From: SIG291 sp045543455
GTDB lineage: Bacteria > Bacillota > Clostridia > Lachnospirales > Lachnospiraceae
Reading direction: 5' to 3'
Assembly (NCBI GenBank): GCA_045543455.1
Contig: JAZQMK010000066.1
Coordinates: 1 to 27,446, forward strand
DNA: 27,446 nucleotides
The position numbers were made by a program, and so were the translations under genes. A model generated the notes under the pieces. That model worked only from the letters and a program-made list of their open reading frames with translations, ran no database searches and was not told the DNA's origin. This document shows, one piece after another, positions 8,039 through 16,117 of this stretch. Each line of letters opens with the position of its first letter. The first letter of the stretch is position 1.

Positions 8039-9343
8039 ATGTTTTACGATGAAAGAATTGAAAATATTAAAGGTCACATTATAAAGAACTCTACAATAAT
8101 GGCCTTAATAATCTCTCTAACAATTGGAGGTATACGCTTTGCAAATGTGTATAGCCAAGATCCTCGCCGTAGCATTTTGGATATTGTTATCATTTTATGT
8201 TGCCTCATATTACTAATAACGAATTTTCTAATGAACAGTCTGGGCAAAAAAGATGAGCGAAAGCTTGTTGCCGCACGTACATTTTATAACAAGCTCTTAC
8301 CAGTTATGTTAGGTATTATCCTTTTAACATTTGCCATTATGATGCCTATCCTTTTACTAACACATAATCCAACAATCGCAGATCGAAACTGGTACAATAC
8401 TATAATTATAATGGCATTTATAATTGGAATATATGTTATATATAGTTTTAAAGCCAACGGCATTTACTTTAATTATTCAATCATTGAAAATGACCATTAC
8501 TACATAAATGTACTAAAAAACATCGGCAAACTCTGTCTTATAATTCTTAGTCTATTGGTAGTTTCAATGTGTTCATTTATACTTTATACAATTAAACAAA
8601 ATGAAGCTTTAGAAACTATAAGCGTATATATAACACTTATTGTTATTATATACATAATTATGTTGGTGGCTCTCTCACTAATATATTTTACACTGTCTGT
8701 TTTAGAAAAATTAGGTTGTAAAAAGTCAGCTTTAATTTTACTAACTGCTGTTGTAGTTGCCTACGCTGTCCTATCAGCCCTATCCTTGTATTTTAGTTCC
8801 TTAACTATATCAATGATTAACCAAGTAATGCTCATAAATTTCATTAGCAACAGCCTTTATTATATTAGGTTTGCATTACTTACTTTCTTGATTTATTGGA
8901 AGCATGACTTCTTAGAAAATCATAAAAATAAGCTTTTTGACATAGCCTGCAAGCTTATTATCGCATCCGAAGTAACCGCATATTTTGCTGGTGCAGTTTT
9001 CGACCAGATATACCTTATGTTTGCAATCGGCAAATTTGAAAATTTTTTATTGATAAGAAATCTTTCTGTATACTATAGCTACTTTACGTATATGGTCGCA
9101 GTGGTGACAATAATCAGTTTTATTTTAATAATTGTTGCACTTATAAAGGGTAGAGCAATACCTAAAGCCAACATAATTGCCATTGTAGCAATAGTTTTAT
9201 TATGCGCCCTTCATGCATTCTTAAGCAGCCAAGGCGATGCTGTTCATATAATAGTTAGACAATATATTATGGCAACTGCACTTCTATTGTATATGCTTGG
9301 CTTGGTTATTTATGTTGAAAAGAAATTAGCAAAGGAGCAATAA
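8039..9343 (+). CDS. Polytopic membrane protein of unknown function, about 12 TM
   Basis: 434 aa, very rich in I, L, V, F and Y. Hydrophobic segments lie at roughly 18-36, 46-66, 86-107, 119-136, 163-184, 194-219, 229-252, 262-286, 303-330, 346-369, 376-396 and 406-426. The loop at 67-85 is charged (KKDERK) and cytoplasmic by charge. No transporter signature, catalytic motif or Walker box was found, and the family is not recognised. It follows the XRE regulator by 3 nt with an AAGGAG ribosome site inside the end of that gene, so they are translated together. A small repressor controlling one membrane protein suggests a stress or envelope response, but this is only inference from context. Confidence 0.85.
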   Translation: MFYDERIENIKGHIIKNSTIMALIISLTIGGIRFANVYSQDPRRSILDIVIILCCLILLITNFLMNSLGKKDERKLVAARTFYNKLLPVMLGIILLTFAIMMPILLLTHNPTIADRNWYNTIIIMAFIIGIYVIYSFKANGIYFNYSIIENDHYYINVLKNIGKLCLIILSLLVVSMCSFILYTIKQNEALETISVYITLIVIIYIIMLVALSLIYFTLSVLEKLGCKKSALILLTAVVVAYAVLSALSLYFSSLTISMINQVMLINFISNSLYYIRFALLTFLIYWKHDFLENHKNKLFDIACKLIIASEVTAYFAGAVFDQIYLMFAIGKFENFLLIRNLSVYYSYFTYMVAVVTIISFILIIVALIKGRAIPKANIIAIVAIVLLCALHAFLSSQGDAVHIIVRQYIMATALLLYMLGLVIYVEKKLAKEQ

Positions 9344-9422
9344 AATTGCACTTACTGCTAGCGACCCTATGAGCTTAGCAGAAACATTATTAGCTTTTAT
9401 GTAGAACAGCCCAATAGCAAAG

Positions 9423-9461
9423 TGAGGCGCCACCAAAAGTTGAGTTTTTGGTGGCACCTCA
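9423..9461. terminator. Strong hairpin between convergent genes, likely terminator
   Basis: TGAGGCGCCACCAAAA pairs with TTTTGGTGGCACCTCA across a 7-nt loop, giving 16 pairs with one mismatch. It lies between the convergent membrane protein and anti-sigma genes. Neither side has a good T-tract beyond the stem, so termination may rely on the T-rich arm or the hairpin may act as an mRNA 3' end stabiliser. Confidence 0.55.
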
Positions 9462-9480
9462 TATGTGCTCCGGTCTGATT

Positions 9481-10488
9481 TTACTTAATGGATATTTCTT
9501 TCCCATTTATGATGATGGATTTGATGTTATCTAAATCAATGCTTTTATTTTGGTTTTCCAGATATGCATCTATGGTATAAAATGTGTTGTTACTAATCGA
9601 ACTTCCACTACTTTTACCATAAATAATACTTCCATCATCTAATATCACTTTTTCTATCCTTATATTCTGTTTTTTACTGCTATCCTCGCTTATTGCTGTC
9701 ACTCTTATTGATATAGGAGATATCTCTATACTAGTAATTACACAATCATCTATTGATACAAAAGGATATTTCTTAATTGTATTTACTGTATAATAATTTT
9801 TCCAATCAAGTTCCCATATTTTATCGCTTATTAAAGTGCCTTCGCCACCTACTTTTTCGTAAGCATATATTTCTCCGATTTTCACTTGTACATTTGCACG
9901 ATTAATCTTCCCTTCTTCATTTGCATTCAATATAAAGGATACATTTCCACCATTGTTATAACTATACCAATGTGAACTATAGTCGTTGGTACTTTTCCAA
10001 AAATGCTCAAATTTGCACTCGAATTGGTCAGCCACATAGAAACCTTCTTCACCAACTGTCCACGGAATATTTGTATCAAATTGAATCCACTGATTACGTT
10101 GATCTCCAATAGCTTGTACAGCTATTATTGTAATGCCATCATGCGTATCCTCCTGACCAATCTTTACATATCCACCTTCTAATTCTTCCATAACACTAGA
10201 TAATCCTATCATTTGTGCAAATTCTATGTCCCAATCATTTTTTCTTCCGCATGCAACCACCCCTATTATCATAACCAGTACTGCTACAAGAATTATTATT
10301 TTCTTTTTCTTTAATTTCATAAATGACCTTTTATTATCTGTCGGCATCGCAGCACTAATCTTACTGATAGTCATATCTTCTTGTTTTTTCAATGAAATTT
10401 CATCCTTACATTCATCTAATTGCAAAGTCTGCAAATGCGCATCATCAATATCATCCATTAATTCATACAATAACTCATTAGTCTTCAT
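9481..10488 (-). CDS. Putative anti-sigma factor, single-pass membrane protein
   Basis: 335 aa. A cytoplasmic acidic N-terminus (1-55, LLYELMDDIDDAHL) precedes a basic stretch (KLKKKK), one membrane segment (about 62-80) and a large extracytoplasmic domain rich in beta-prone residues. This layout, and its overlap by 11 nt with an ECF-type sigma factor gene upstream, fits the DUF4179-type anti-sigma proteins common in Clostridia. It would hold the sigma factor at the membrane until an envelope signal is sensed. VVAC at 77-80 looks like a lipobox, but it comes after a 60-residue cytoplasmic part, so lipoprotein processing is unlikely. A GGGGGA ribosome site lies about 10 nt before the ATG, inside the sigma gene. 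Confidence 0.75.
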   Translation of the reverse strand: MKTNELLYELMDDIDDAHLQTLQLDECKDEISLKKQEDMTISKISAAMPTDNKRSFMKLKKKKIIILVAVLVMIIGVVACGRKNDWDIEFAQMIGLSSVMEELEGGYVKIGQEDTHDGITIIAVQAIGDQRNQWIQFDTNIPWTVGEEGFYVADQFECKFEHFWKSTNDYSSHWYSYNNGGNVSFILNANEEGKINRANVQVKIGEIYAYEKVGGEGTLISDKIWELDWKNYYTVNTIKKYPFVSIDDCVITSIEISPISIRVTAISEDSSKKQNIRIEKVILDDGSIIYGKSSGSSISNNTFYTIDAYLENQNKSIDLDNIKSIIINGKEISIK

Positions 10489-11044
10489 AACAGGTAATCC
10501 CCCTTTCCACTAACATTTCTTTGAGTTTCGCTTTACCTCTGTATAATATATTTTCCGTCTTCTTCTCTGAAATGTTAAGCTTACTAGCAATATCCTTATT
10601 TTTCATACAAAGAAAATATTTAAAAATGAAAACGCTATTATCAGGTTCTCCAAGTTGTGCTATTATGCTATATAAAATTTGCTTTATTTCTCGCTTTTGA
10701 ATCTGGGTTTCAACTAAGATATTAGACATAGGCTCTACTACATTTTCATCATCCAAAGAAATAAGGGGATATCCATTTTTTCTGCGTATATCTATTGCTG
10801 TATTTCTTGCGATGGAGTAAATCCAGCTCTTTAAACTTTTGCCTTCTTCGCATTTAAATTGTTTTCTATTCTTCCACAGCTTAAAAAATGTGTCAGATAC
10901 AGCTTCGTCCACCAAACCATCCGCCAAATCTTTTAAAACTGCTCTACATATGGTATTAACCGCTCCACCATACATTTGCATAGCCATATGAATCCCTTTA
11001 TCTGGGTCCAAATTTATTAATTGTATTAATGCTTTATCATCCAT
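10478..11044 (-). CDS. ECF-type RNA polymerase sigma factor
   Basis: 188 aa. Region 2 covers about 20-90 (DEAVSDTFFKLWKNR at 46-60, LKSWIYSIARNTAIDIRRK at 71-89, the core-binding and -10 reading part). Region 4 covers about 115-178, with a helix-turn-helix near 147-172 (MKNKDIASKLNISEKKTENILYR, split as MKNKDIASKL and NISEKKTENI). The length and lack of regions 1 and 3 are typical of the ECF group. The ATG at 11044 follows AAGGAG with 9-10 nt spacing. The downstream membrane protein overlaps its 3' end by 11 nt and is the likely anti-sigma partner. Target promoters are not identifiable from this window. Confidence 0.92.
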   Translation of the reverse strand: MDDKALIQLINLDPDKGIHMAMQMYGGAVNTICRAVLKDLADGLVDEAVSDTFFKLWKNRKQFKCEEGKSLKSWIYSIARNTAIDIRRKNGYPLISLDDENVVEPMSNILVETQIQKREIKQILYSIIAQLGEPDNSVFIFKYFLCMKNKDIASKLNISEKKTENILYRGKAKLKEMLVERGITCYED

Positions 11045-11068
11045 TGGTTATATCTCCTTCGTATATTC

Positions 11069-11096
11069 ACTATACTATACGAATATTTTTTGTAAA
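11069..11096 (-). promoter_or_regulatory. Likely sigma-A promoter of the ECF sigma operon
   Basis: On the minus strand TTTACA (11096-11091), a 16-nt spacer and TATAGT (11074-11069) lie 25 nt upstream of the start codon. TATAGT overlaps a second copy at 11079-11074. Confidence 0.6.
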
Positions 11097-11149
11097 ATCA
11101 CTCAGGGGAAATTATATTTTTTATTATAAGTTACGGGTGGTTAAATAGC

Positions 11150-11224
11150 AACTCGAAGATTACACCTCGAAAACACTTTGTGTTCCTTAAGTCACGGCAG
11201 TCGCCGCTTTCTGTGTATCATCTT
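11150..11224. repeat. 75-bp direct repeat, copy A
   Basis: Begins AACTCGAAGATTACA and ends GTGTATCATCTT. It matches copy B at 68 of 75 positions by hand alignment. The unit contains a small AACAC/GTGTT stem and ends with imperfect inverted sequences (AAGATTACA versus TGTATCATCTT). It is non-coding in all frames as far as can be judged. Confidence 0.85.
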
Positions 11225-11246
11225 AACGCAAAAATGCCCAGATGTA

Positions 11247-11321
11247 AACTCGAAGATTACAACTCGAAAACACTTTGTGTTTCCTCGGTCGCGGCAGTCG
11301 CCACTTTCTGTGTATCATCTT
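11247..11321. repeat. 75-bp direct repeat, copy B
   Basis: Second copy, 22 bp after copy A. Seven substitutions and no indels separate them. It is followed directly by a 10-bp hairpin (CTTGTTGAGC/GCTCAACAAG, 11319-11341) and a 9-bp hairpin (GCGGACATT/AATGTCCGC, 11345-11367). Confidence 0.85.
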
Positions 11322-11367
11322 GTTGAGCCTTGCTCAACAAGCACGCGGACATTCGTCAAATGTCCGC

Positions 11368-11431
11368 TTATAAATAACAAAAAAATCATCCTCTTATGCA
11401 AGCATAGAGGATGATTCTTTGTTATTTATAA
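11368..11431 (-). terminator. tuf: Terminator of tuf and the str operon
   Basis: A 64-nt inverted repeat: outer arms TTATAAATAACAAA/TTTGTTATTTATAA and inner arms around ATCATCCTCT/AGAGGATGAT. On the minus strand the inner stem is followed by seven T, a standard rho-independent terminator 26 nt after the tuf stop codon. Confidence 0.9.
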
Positions 11432-11456
11432 TACACTTTACTCAAAGTATTCGCGA

Positions 11457-12650
11457 TTATTCGATAACTGTAGCAACACGACCAGAACCTACTGTTCTAC
11501 CACCTTCACGGATAGCAAATGTTAAACCTTGATCCATAGCGATTGGGTGGATTAATTCGATTGTCATTTCTACGTTATCACCAGGCATACACATTTCTAC
11601 GCCTGCTGGTAAGTTACAAACACCTGTAACGTCTGTTGTTCTGAAATAGAACTGTGGTCTATAGTTATTGAAGAATGGAGTATGACGGCCACCTTCTTCT
11701 TTTGTTAATACGTAAACCTGAGCTGTAAACTTCTTGTGGCACTTGATTGTACCTGGCTTAGCAAGAACCTGACCTCTTTCGATTTCATTTCTCTGAACAC
11801 CACGAAGAAGAGCACCAATGTTATCACCAGCTTGAGCTTCATCAAGAAGCTTTCTGAACATTTCGATACCTGTTACAACTACCTTACGTGTTTCTTCTTT
11901 AATACCAACGATTTCAACTTCTTCAGATACGTGAAGAACACCAGCTTCTACTCTACCTGTAGCAACTGTACCACGACCTGTGATTGAGAATACGTCTTCT
12001 ACTGGCATGATGAATGGCTTATCTGTAGCTCTCTGTGGATCTGGAATCCATGAGTCTACTGCGTCGAATAATTCAAGAATCTTGTCGCCCCATTCGCATG
12101 AAGGATCTTCAAGAGCCTTAAGAGCTGAACCTCTGATAACTGGTGTGTCATCGCCTGGGAAGTCATACTCATTTAATAATTCTCTGATTTCCATTTCTAC
12201 TAATTCAAGTAATTCTTCATCATCAACCATATCACACTTGTTCATGAATACTACGATATAAGGAACACCAACCTGACGTGAAAGTAAGATGTGTTCTTTT
12301 GTCTGAGCCATAACACCATCAGTTGCAGCAACAACAAGGATAGCACCATCCATCTGAGCAGCACCTGTGATCATGTTCTTTACATAATCGGCATGGCCTG
12401 GGCAGTCTACGTGAGCGTAGTGTCTAGCGTTTGATTCATATTCAACGTGAGCTGTAGAGATTGTGATACCTCTTTCTCTTTCTTCTGGAGCCTTATCGAT
12501 CATATCGAAAGCAACAGCTTCACCTGTACCTAATCTAGCATTAAGTGTCTTTGTGATAGCAGCTGTTAAAGTTGTCTTACCATGATCTACGTGTCCAATT
12601 GTACCAATGTTACAGTGTGGTTTATTTCTTTCAAATTTAGCTTTAGCCAT
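11457..12650 (-). CDS. tuf: Translation elongation factor Tu
   Basis: 397 aa, full length. EF-Tu delivers aminoacyl-tRNA to the ribosome as a GTP complex. GTPase motifs are GHVDHGKT (19-26), RGITI (60-64), DCPGH (82-86, catalytic H86), NKCD (137-140) and SAL (175-177). Domains 2 and 3 follow, ending in GSGRVATVIE. It is the last gene of the str operon, 100 nt after fusA, with its own promoter in that gap and a strong terminator behind it. AAAGGAGG lies about 10 nt before the ATG. No substitution at known EF-Tu antibiotic sites was looked for in detail. Confidence 0.99.
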   Translation of the reverse strand: MAKAKFERNKPHCNIGTIGHVDHGKTTLTAAITKTLNARLGTGEAVAFDMIDKAPEERERGITISTAHVEYESNARHYAHVDCPGHADYVKNMITGAAQMDGAILVVAATDGVMAQTKEHILLSRQVGVPYIVVFMNKCDMVDDEELLELVEMEIRELLNEYDFPGDDTPVIRGSALKALEDPSCEWGDKILELFDAVDSWIPDPQRATDKPFIMPVEDVFSITGRGTVATGRVEAGVLHVSEEVEIVGIKEETRKVVVTGIEMFRKLLDEAQAGDNIGALLRGVQRNEIERGQVLAKPGTIKCHKKFTAQVYVLTKEEGGRHTPFFNNYRPQFYFRTTDVTGVCNLPAGVEMCMPGDNVEMTIELIHPIAMDQGLTFAIREGGRTVGSGRVATVIE

Positions 12651-12718
12651 TTTAAAACGTCCTCCTTTAAATTATCTTCCCTTATTGGGTATATTTTAAT
12701 TTTAAATAGCTACCTTTA

Positions 12719-12747
12719 ATTATATTCCATAATTAAAATATTTTCAA
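12719..12747 (-). promoter_or_regulatory. tuf: Internal promoter for tuf
   Basis: On the minus strand TTGAAA (12747-12742), a 17-nt spacer and TATAAT (12724-12719) start 3 nt after the fusA stop codon. This would let tuf be expressed above the rest of the operon. Confidence 0.75.
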
Positions 12748-12750
12748 GTT

Positions 12751-14868
12751 TTATTTTGCTTTTGAAGCAATAATCTTATCTTGAACTGACTTTGGAACCT
12801 GCTCATATTTCTCAAAGAACATAGAATAGTTACCACGTCCCTGAGTTCTTGAACGAAGGTCTGTTGAGTAACCGAACATTTCCGCTAATGGAACATATCC
12901 TCTAATCATCTTACCGCCGCCGATATCTTCCATACCTTCGATACGTCCACGACGAGAGTTAATATCACCAATAACGTCACCCATATAATCTTCTGGTGTT
13001 GTTACTTCAACCTTCATAATAGGCTCTAATAATACTGCGCCACCCTTGTTCATAGCATCCTTAAATGCCATAGAACCAGCGATGTGGAACGCCATTTCAC
13101 TTGAGTCAACTTCATGGTATGAACCATCGTATACTGTAGCCTTTACACCAAGTACAGGGAATCCTGCAAGTACACCGGCCTTAGTAGCTTCTTCAATACC
13201 GTTACCAACAGCTGGAATGTATTCCTTAGGAATAGCACCACCAACAACAGTTGATAAGAACTCAAATGTCTTCTCTCCGTTAGGATCCATTGGCTCAAAT
13301 TTAACCTTACAGTGACCATACTGACCACGACCACCAGACTGCTTAGCATACTTGCTATCAACTTCAACTGGCTTTGTAAATGTTTCCTTATAAGCAACCT
13401 GTGGAGCACCAACGTTTGCTTCTACCTTAAATTCTCTTAAAAGTCTGTCAACGATAATTTCAAGGTGTAATTCACCCATACCTGAAATAATTGTCTGACC
13501 TGTTTCCTGATTTGTATAAGCTCTGAATGTAGGATCTTCTTCAGCAAGCTTTGCTAAAGCTTCACCCATCTTACCCTGACCAGCTTTTGTCTTAGGCTCG
13601 ATAGCAACATCGATAACTGGTTCTGGGAATTCCATTGATTCAAGTATAACTGGGTGCTGTTCATCACAAATTGTATCACCTGTTGATGTTACTTTGAAAC
13701 CAACAGCTGCTGCGATATCACCTGAATATACCTTTTCAATTTCTTCTCTCTTATTTGCATGCATCTGAAGAATACGGCCAACACGTTCTTTCTTTTCTTT
13801 TGTTGCATTAAGAACATAAGAACCTGAGTTAATTGTACCAGAGTAAACTCTGAAGAATGCTAACTTACCTACGAATGGGTCAGTCATAATCTTAAATGCT
13901 AATGCTGAGAATGGTTCTTCATCTGAAGAATGTCTTTCAATTTCGTTACCATCCATATCAACACCCTTAATAGCAGGAATGTCAAGTGGTGATGGCATAT
14001 ATTCAACTACTGCATCAAGAAGCTTTTGTACACCCTTATTTCTGTAAGCTGTACCACAGCATACAGGAACGATTGTACATTCGCAAGTAGCCTTTCTAAG
14101 AACTGCCTTAAGCTGTTCTGTAGATGGTTCTTCACCTTCAAGATACATCATCATAAGTTCATCATCTTGTTCACAGATTTTTCCAATCATATCTGTTCTG
14201 TATAATTCACAGTCATCCTTCATATCTTCAGGAATATCTGTAACTGAAATGTTTTCACCCTTATCATCATTGTAGATGTAAGCTTTCATTTCAAATAAGT
14301 CAACAATACCTTTGAACTCATCTTCCTTACCAATTGGTAACTGAAGTGGAACTGCGTTCTTACCAAGTCTTGTCTTAATCATATCTACTGCATTGTAGAA
14401 ATTTGCACCTAATATGTCCATCTTATTGATGAATGCCATACGAGGTACATTATACTTATCAGCCTGACGCCAAACATTTTCTGACTGTGGTTCTACACCA
14501 CCCTTTGCACAGAAAACACCAACAGCACCATCAAGTACACGAAGTGAACGTTCAACTTCTACTGTGAAGTCAACGTGTCCCGGTGTATCAATGATATTGA
14601 TACGGTGCTCTAAAGCGCCTGGAAGTGGTTTAGCTTCTTTTTGTAATGTCCAGTGACATGTTGTAGCTGCTGATGTGATTGTGATACCTCTTTCCTGCTC
14701 CTGTTCCATCCAGTCCATTGTAGCAGTACCTTCATGAGTATCACCAATCTTGTGATTAACACCAGTATAATAAAGGATACGCTCTGTTGTTGTTGTCTTA
14801 CCAGCATCAATATGAGCCATAATACCAATATTTCTGGTTCTCTCTAATGGATATTCTCTTCCAGCCAA
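12751..14868 (-). CDS. fusA: Translation elongation factor G
   Basis: 705 aa, full length. EF-G drives ribosomal translocation using GTP. Motifs are AHIDAGKT (18-25), RGITI (60-64), DTPGH (94-98) and NKMD (148-151), followed by domains II-V. The loop between switch I and DTPGH carries extra residues (about 74-88), a form I recall from other Lachnospiraceae. The start codon is TTG: no ATG is available near GGAGG, which stands 8 nt upstream, and the next residues AGREYPLERTRNIGI match the usual N-terminus. It lies 53 nt after rpsG in the str operon. Confidence 0.99.
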   Translation of the reverse strand: MAGREYPLERTRNIGIMAHIDAGKTTTTERILYYTGVNHKIGDTHEGTATMDWMEQEQERGITITSAATTCHWTLQKEAKPLPGALEHRINIIDTPGHVDFTVEVERSLRVLDGAVGVFCAKGGVEPQSENVWRQADKYNVPRMAFINKMDILGANFYNAVDMIKTRLGKNAVPLQLPIGKEDEFKGIVDLFEMKAYIYNDDKGENISVTDIPEDMKDDCELYRTDMIGKICEQDDELMMMYLEGEEPSTEQLKAVLRKATCECTIVPVCCGTAYRNKGVQKLLDAVVEYMPSPLDIPAIKGVDMDGNEIERHSSDEEPFSALAFKIMTDPFVGKLAFFRVYSGTINSGSYVLNATKEKKERVGRILQMHANKREEIEKVYSGDIAAAVGFKVTSTGDTICDEQHPVILESMEFPEPVIDVAIEPKTKAGQGKMGEALAKLAEEDPTFRAYTNQETGQTIISGMGELHLEIIVDRLLREFKVEANVGAPQVAYKETFTKPVEVDSKYAKQSGGRGQYGHCKVKFEPMDPNGEKTFEFLSTVVGGAIPKEYIPAVGNGIEEATKAGVLAGFPVLGVKATVYDGSYHEVDSSEMAFHIAGSMAFKDAMNKGGAVLLEPIMKVEVTTPEDYMGDVIGDINSRRGRIEGMEDIGGGKMIRGYVPLAEMFGYSTDLRSRTQGRGNYSMFFEKYEQVPKSVQDKIIASKAK

Positions 14869-14921
14869 TGGTTTGTCCTCCTAATATTAGTCTTAGCATA
14901 AAGCCAAGTGCTTCGCACAGA

Positions 14922-15392
14922 TTAGAATCTGTAGTGTGCGAATGCCTTGTTTGCTTCTGCCATTTTGTGCATATCTTCTTTTTTCTTAACTGATGCGCCT
15001 GTGTTGTTAGCTGCATCAAGGATCTCATTTGCTAATCTTTCTTCCATTGTCTTCTCGCCTCTCTTACGTGAATACAATGTGATCCAACGAAGTGCAAGGG
15101 CCTGTCTTCTTTCAGGCTTAACTTCTAATGGTACCTGATATGTTGCACCGCCGATTCTTCTAGCCTTAACTTCAAGTACTGGCATGATGTTATTCATAGC
15201 TTCTTCGAATACTTCCATAGCATCCTTACCAGACTTAGCTGCAACTCTGTCAAATGCACCATAAACGATCTTCTGAGCGATGCTCTTCTTACCATCTAAC
15301 ATAATGTTGTTGATAAGCTTTGTAACGATCTTGTTGTTGTACATTGGATCTGCTAATACGTCTCTCTTTTGAGTATGTCCTTTACGTGGCAC
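14922..15392 (-). CDS. rpsG: Ribosomal protein S7
   Basis: 156 aa, the normal length of bacterial S7, which nucleates assembly of the 30S head by binding 16S rRNA. Recognised by PRKGHTQKR at the N-terminus, MLDGKKSIAQKIVY (32-45), GGATYQVPLEVKPERR (101-116) and the C-terminal KMAEANKAFAHYRF. It starts with GTG (15392), with AAGGAGG 8 nt upstream. The gap to rpsL is 158 nt, longer than usual, and contains one half of an inverted repeat shared with the rpsL leader. In E. coli S7 represses this operon through the rpsL-rpsG gap; whether that applies here is not known. Confidence 0.99.
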   Translation of the reverse strand: MPRKGHTQKRDVLADPMYNNKIVTKLINNIMLDGKKSIAQKIVYGAFDRVAAKSGKDAMEVFEEAMNNIMPVLEVKARRIGGATYQVPLEVKPERRQALALRWITLYSRKRGEKTMEERLANEILDAANNTGASVKKKEDMHKMAEANKAFAHYRF

Positions 15393-15493
15393 GGTTCTTC
15401 CCTCCTTAATAAATATATAGCATTACGCTATGTGATTAATTCATAGGTACTCACAAATTATTGTGTTCGCGCTCGGCATTATTATATTAAACC

Positions 15494-15522
15494 TGCAACC
15501 TTAGGATATATTCTAATTCCGG
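15494..15522 (+). repeat. Inverted repeat flanking rpsL, left copy
   Basis: TGCAACC (15494-15500), 11 nt, then TCTAATTCCGG (15512-15522) on the plus strand. The same two blocks in the same order occur on the minus strand in the rpsL leader, so the RNA could pair across rpsL. Confidence 0.5.
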
Positions 15523-15550
15523 CACTATATTTATTTTTGTAAGTTAAATG

Positions 15551-15973
15551 TTATTTCTTTGCGTCTTTTGGTCTCTTAGCACCATACTTAGAACGCGCTT
15601 GTCTTCTCTTAGCTACACCTGCTGTATCAAGTGTACCTCTGATGATGTGGTATCTTGTACCTGGTAAGTCTTTTACTCTACCACCTCTGATAAGAACAAC
15701 GCTGTGCTCCTGAAGATTGTGACCTTCACCTGGAATATAGCTTGTTACTTCGATACCGTTAGATAAACGAACTCTGGCAATCTTTCTTAAAGCTGAGTTA
15801 GGCTTCTTTGGAGTAGCTGTCTTAACTGATGTACAAACACCTCTCTTCTGTGGTGATGACATGTTAGTAGCTTTCTTTCTCAAAGAGTTGTAACCCTTCT
15901 GAAGAGCTGGAGCTGTAGATTTCTTAACTGATGTCTTTCTACCATTTCTTACTAACTGATTAAATGTAGGCAT
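15551..15973 (-). CDS. rpsL: Ribosomal protein S12
   Basis: 140 aa, full length. S12 lies at the decoding centre of the 30S subunit. Hallmarks are PTFNQLVRNGR, TPKKPNSALRK (54-64) and GRVKDLPGTRYH (98-109). The lysines that change in streptomycin-resistant strains (K56-K57 and K101) are wild type, and D102 is the residue methylthiolated in other bacteria. GGGAGGTG lies 7-8 nt before the ATG. First gene of the str operon, with a consensus promoter about 94 nt upstream. Here it follows an accessory ABC operon instead of rpoC. Confidence 0.99.
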   Translation of the reverse strand: MPTFNQLVRNGRKTSVKKSTAPALQKGYNSLRKKATNMSSPQKRGVCTSVKTATPKKPNSALRKIARVRLSNGIEVTSYIPGEGHNLQEHSVVLIRGGRVKDLPGTRYHIIRGTLDTAGVAKRRQARSKYGAKRPKDAKK

Positions 15974-15987
15974 TCCTTTTTCACCTC

Positions 15988-16020
15988 CCGGAATTAGATT
16001 TTAAAAATTCTGTGGTTGCA
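15988..16020 (-). repeat. Inverted repeat flanking rpsL, right copy in leader
   Basis: On the minus strand TGCAACC (16020-16014), 15 nt, then TCTAATTCCGG (15998-15988), which touches the rpsL ribosome site GGGAGG. It can pair with the copy at 15494-15522 in the same transcript. Confidence 0.5.
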
Positions 16021-16066
16021 ATCTATTCATTCGAATAAATTTGTGCATAAAATCGCACGCTTAAAT

Positions 16067-16095
16067 ATTATAACTTTTGTTTTTTTTATTGTCAA
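16067..16095 (-). promoter_or_regulatory. rpsL: Main promoter of the str operon
   Basis: On the minus strand TTGACA (16095-16090), a 17-nt spacer with an A8 tract, and TATAAT (16072-16067) give a perfect sigma-A consensus, as expected for a ribosomal protein operon. The -35 begins 22 nt after the stop codon of the ABC ATPase gene. Confidence 0.9.
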
Positions 16096-16117
16096 TATTT
16101 TTTGAAAAATATTTATT

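Larger units (their letters stand above)
11097..11456. other. Intergenic region without genes, repeats and hairpins only
   Basis: This gap between the divergent ECF sigma gene and the 3' end of tuf holds two 75-bp repeats, two consecutive hairpins and the tuf terminator. A 78-codon plus-strand reading frame crosses the repeats, but it lacks a ribosome site and runs through hairpin arms, so no gene is called. Confidence 0.7.

Noticed and set aside
10249..10251. Lipobox VVAC in the anti-sigma-like protein
   Set aside because: It follows a 60-residue cytoplasmic N-terminus, so a lipoprotein signal is unlikely.
11178..11414. 78-codon plus-strand reading frame
   Set aside because: It runs through the 75-bp repeats and hairpin arms, and has no ribosome site or recognisable protein.
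13046..13412. Long reading frames opposite or within fusA, and similar ones across rpoB and rpoC
   Set aside because: Shadows of highly expressed genes, without ribosome sites.
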